Assembly (NCBI GenBank): GCA_905209725.1 | Contig: CAJLTZ010000019.1 | Span: forward strand, 1-32,821 | Reading direction: 5' to 3' | DNA from: an uncultured Muribaculaceae bacterium | Lineage (GTDB): Bacteria; Bacteroidota; Bacteroidia; Bacteroidales; Muribaculaceae | Length of the DNA: 32,821 bases | Shown here: positions 31,328 to 32,821 of the stretch, one piece after another | How positions within the stretch are numbered: position 1 is the stretch's first letter | How the letters are laid out: each line of letters starts with the position of its first letter | The notes under the pieces: generated by a model | Databases searched by the model: none | Told to the model about the DNA's origin: nothing | Seen by the model: the letters and a program-made list of their open reading frames with translations, nothing else | Translations under genes and position numbers: made by a program

Positions 31328-31546
31328 CTATGAGAGGTCAAAACGGAAATCAACCGGTTCGGAAAGGCATTCCGGTATTTCATCGCCTAATTCCTCATAA
31401 CTGTCCTTCACCTCCTTAATAGTATTGAAGAAATCCTCACGGGCTTCCTTCACGGTGTCTCCGGTGCCAATCAACTGCACCTTATCGCCGGTGACGTTAT
31501 AGGCTATATATGAGCCGTCCGACTGTTTCTCTATACTTACCTTCAT
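31328..31546 (-). CDS. Short HicB-fold protein without HTH
   Basis: 72 aa from ATG 31546 (MKVSIEKQSDGSYIAYNVTG). It has the HicB N-terminal layout: strand, GDTVKEAREDFFNTIKEVKD helix, and acidic end. It stops where the HTH would begin. It stands in the toxin position in front of the 138-aa gene, 23 bp apart. Bacteroidota genomes hold many such short type II antitoxin-like proteins. An earlier start (31615) was rejected because it covers the promoter. Confidence 0.65.
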   Translation of the reverse strand: MKVSIEKQSDGSYIAYNVTGDKVQLIGTGDTVKEAREDFFNTIKEVKDSYEELGDEIPECLSEPVDFRFDLS

Positions 31547-31577
31547 AATTGTGTCGTGTATTTTAGGATTACCGCCA

Positions 31578-31608
31578 CAAATTATAACATTTACGTTATA
31601 TATCCAAA
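31578..31608 (-). promoter_or_regulatory. Promoter and operator of the HicB-like pair
   Basis: Minus-strand TTTG, 19-nt spacer, ATAATTTG (one base off). An inverted repeat TATAAC / GTTATA with a 6-nt centre (31583-31600) lies in the spacer. It is close in sequence to the operator at 28664-28682. Confidence 0.65.
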
Positions 31609-31636
31609 TTTTCAAAGAAATTTTTTCAAAAAAATT

Positions 31637-31672
31637 GGAGGCGGTGCTGGCCTCTGCCGATTCACCGCCTCC
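31637..31672 (-). terminator. Terminator after the second hicAB pair
   Basis: GGAGGCGGTG / CACCGCCTCC, perfect 10-bp stem, followed by AATTTTTTTG on the minus strand. It takes the place of an R repeat but has a different sequence. Confidence 0.85.
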
Positions 31673-31692
31673 CGGGTAGAAGTCAAAAACTC

Positions 31693-32094
31693 TTATAGGC
31701 TGAAATCAAGGAGTTCACGGCCTAAAGAGTGAAGAGCATTTTCTATTTTTTCACGGGCCTGCTTACGCGGCTTGGATACACCATTGGCATAATTCCATAG
31801 TTGTTTCTGATTGATGCCTGTGAGCCGCTCGAGTGCAGCATTGGTGAATACTCCCTGATAATGCTTGAGAAGCGACTGCACGTCATAATGCCATTCAATC
31901 GGCCAATCTTCCAATAAGGGCTGCGGCCATTCACTTTTTGGCCATTCCTCTTTAAGAACGCCGATAAGCCGGTGAACCTCCTCCTTTACTTCGGCTACGC
32001 TGTTGCCGGCAACATATATTCCCGGGCAATTCTCGGCATAACCTCCGAATGAGTCGGCGCTGGCGCAGATGTTGATTTTCAGTTTGCCTTCCAT
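31693..32094 (-). CDS. hicB: HicB-like antitoxin with HTH domain (second pair)
   Basis: 133 aa. INICASADSFGGYAENCPGIYVAGNSVAEVKEEVHRLIGV has the HicB pattern including the YAENCPG segment near its active-site remnant. The C-terminal HTH is LTGINQKQLWNYANGVSKP (residues about 91-109). It lies 65 bp after the HicA gene at 32160 and would bind its own promoter. HTH similarity to the 138-aa protein suggests possible cross-recognition of operators. Confidence 0.8.
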   Translation of the reverse strand: MEGKLKINICASADSFGGYAENCPGIYVAGNSVAEVKEEVHRLIGVLKEEWPKSEWPQPLLEDWPIEWHYDVQSLLKHYQGVFTNAALERLTGINQKQLWNYANGVSKPRKQAREKIENALHSLGRELLDFSL

Positions 32095-32159
32095 ATAGTT
32101 AGATTTGTTAGTTGATCAGTCTTTTTCAGTTTTTCGTTCAGTTTTTAAGAGATGGGTCA

Positions 32160-32342
32160 TTATTTCAGACCCATCTCCTTAGATATCGCGAGCCTTGTTG
32201 GCTCCGGAATTTCTCCAGTGTGCATAGGCACCGGAACACTTCTCGGATGGCCTTCTTTTGCATAAAAGATATGAGAGCCTCTTACTTTGACTTCTATCCA
32301 TCCGTTTCGTCTGATAATGCGATGAAACTCTTTATATTTCAT
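32160..32342 (-). CDS. hicA: HicA-like toxin (second pair)
   Basis: 60 aa. It starts MKYKEFHRIIRRNGWIEVKV and has the canonical GSH (residues 22-24) followed by HIFYAKEGHPRSVPVPMH, the pattern of active HicA mRNA interferases. The C-terminus EIPEPTRLAISKEMGL fits the family. The catalytic His appears intact, unlike the variant in the first pair. Confidence 0.85.
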   Translation of the reverse strand: MKYKEFHRIIRRNGWIEVKVRGSHIFYAKEGHPRSVPVPMHTGEIPEPTRLAISKEMGLK

Positions 32343-32362
32343 GGCTTATTAGAATTACACCG

Positions 32363-32394
32363 CAAAAATAGGAATTATTTCCATTATACGCAAA
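32363..32394 (-). promoter_or_regulatory. Promoter and operator of the second hicAB pair
   Basis: Minus-strand TTTG, 20-nt spacer, TATTTTTG, both exact. The spacer holds GGAA-ATAA-TTCC and the shared TATAATGGAAAT box. Confidence 0.8.
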
Positions 32395-32423
32395 TATTAT
32401 GGAATATTTTCTATTATTTTAAC

Positions 32424-32460
32424 AAAAAAGTCCGGCAGGCCGCGGCAACAGCCTCCCGGA
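32424..32460 (-). terminator. Cassette-border hairpin repeat R5
   Basis: Core 32431-32460, the most divergent copy: the left arm TCCGGCAGGCCGCG is kept, the right reads CCTCCCGGA. Six T follow on the minus strand. It lies past the 82-aa gene. Confidence 0.75.
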
Positions 32461-32494
32461 CGGAAGTCAAACAAAAACTGGTAAATGAAAGAAA

Positions 32495-32743
32495 CTAATT
32501 TCTGTCGGGATATTCCTCGGGATGGCGTCGCTCATCGAGCTTGACGGCCACCTGGAGCGCCAGCTGGATGATGAACGCCGCCATGGCACATGTGAGCGTA
32601 AGCACGCCCAATGATGCAAAGAGCGCGACCAATGCCCCGTGAGCAGGCCACCACAGCACGCACACTATCACTGCCGGCACAAACAGCACCAGCGACTTCA
32701 AAACGGCCACCACAATTCTCCAAAACTTTTTCCATCGGTTCAT
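32495..32743 (-). CDS. Small two-helix membrane protein
   Basis: 82 aa from ATG 32743 (MNRWKKFWRIVVAVLKSLVLF). Two membrane helices (about 8-35 and 38-66: LVLFVPAVIVCVLWW and ALVALFASLGVLTLTCAMAAFI) are followed by a charged tail (KLDERRHPEEYPDRN). A GTG start 36 bp upstream is possible. It belongs to the cassette row and is followed by hairpin R5. Not recognised; small membrane proteins of this type are common among phage accessory genes. Confidence 0.6.
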   Translation of the reverse strand: MNRWKKFWRIVVAVLKSLVLFVPAVIVCVLWWPAHGALVALFASLGVLTLTCAMAAFIIQLALQVAVKLDERRHPEEYPDRN

Positions 32744-32821
32744 AACTATTTCTTTAACTGATTTAACATTAGTGTCCACTAAAAAATCATAAGAACACTT
32801 TGAAATTATTGAAATTCAATT

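Noticed and set aside
28550..32460. CRISPR array
   Set aside because: The R repeats are palindromic, widely and unevenly spaced, and separated by genes; no cas gene is present.
28550..32460. Integron with attC sites
   Set aside because: No IntI-type integrase nearby and the T-runs make the repeats ordinary terminators; only the cassette-like layout remains interesting.

Overview
The window looks like a chromosomal piece of a Bacteroidales bacterium (Bacteroidota) carrying one end of an integrated prophage or prophage-derived element. The assignment rests on repeated Bacteroidota-type promoters (TTTG, 19-21 nt, TAnnTTTG), a long PPi-dependent phosphofructokinase, a FeoB-associated Cys-rich protein, a Spi-domain protein, and a SAM-like Bacteroidota integrase with phage families typical of this group (DUF5675, DUF5053). 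The genus cannot be settled from sequence alone.

Host part (1 to about 12,120). A minus-strand run from 4868 to 163 encodes MTA/SAH nucleosidase, a bile-acid:sodium-symporter-family permease, MazG, topoisomerase III and a FeoB-associated small protein. A plus-strand YrdC/Sua5/YciO protein (5013-5618) faces it. A second minus-strand run has a small membrane protein, a stand-alone Spi-domain exported protein, an MFS transporter and a thioredoxin-fold lipoprotein, followed by PPi-phosphofructokinase and KdsB. The host part ends with tRNA-Cys at 12018-12091.

Element, structural part (about 12,120-25,650). A tyrosine integrase lies directly downstream of tRNA-Cys, the usual layout for integration into a tRNA 3' end. 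Then, on the minus strand, come a lysis-like block (candidate u-spanin, DUF5675 protein, membrane coiled-coil protein), tail-fibre-like genes (one broken at a C7 homopolymer), large tail proteins and a 1354-aa tape measure protein. No capsid, portal or terminase gene and no second attachment site are visible, so the element must run past position 32,821 or be incomplete.

Element, accessory part (about 25,440-32,821). A 1.55-kb block occurs twice in tandem. Each copy holds a promoter, a ~210-nt structured leader RNA, a 78-aa membrane protein, a 107/108-aa protein, a third gene that differs between copies, and the 5' end of the tape measure gene (complete in one copy, a 57-codon stub in the other). 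Pairing in the leader is kept by compensatory changes between copies, and three repeats allow two exclusive foldings, one of which would cover the start region of the 78-aa gene. Beyond this is a row of short gene cassettes separated by near-identical ~31-bp hairpins (28550, 29204, 29955, 30818, 32424). They hold two HicA toxin genes, four HicB-like proteins, a DUF5053 protein, a ribbon-helix-helix-like protein, tiny ORFs and one apparently gene-less promoter-terminator unit. Four cassette promoters share a TATAATGGAAAT-like box between -33 and -7, which suggests common control.
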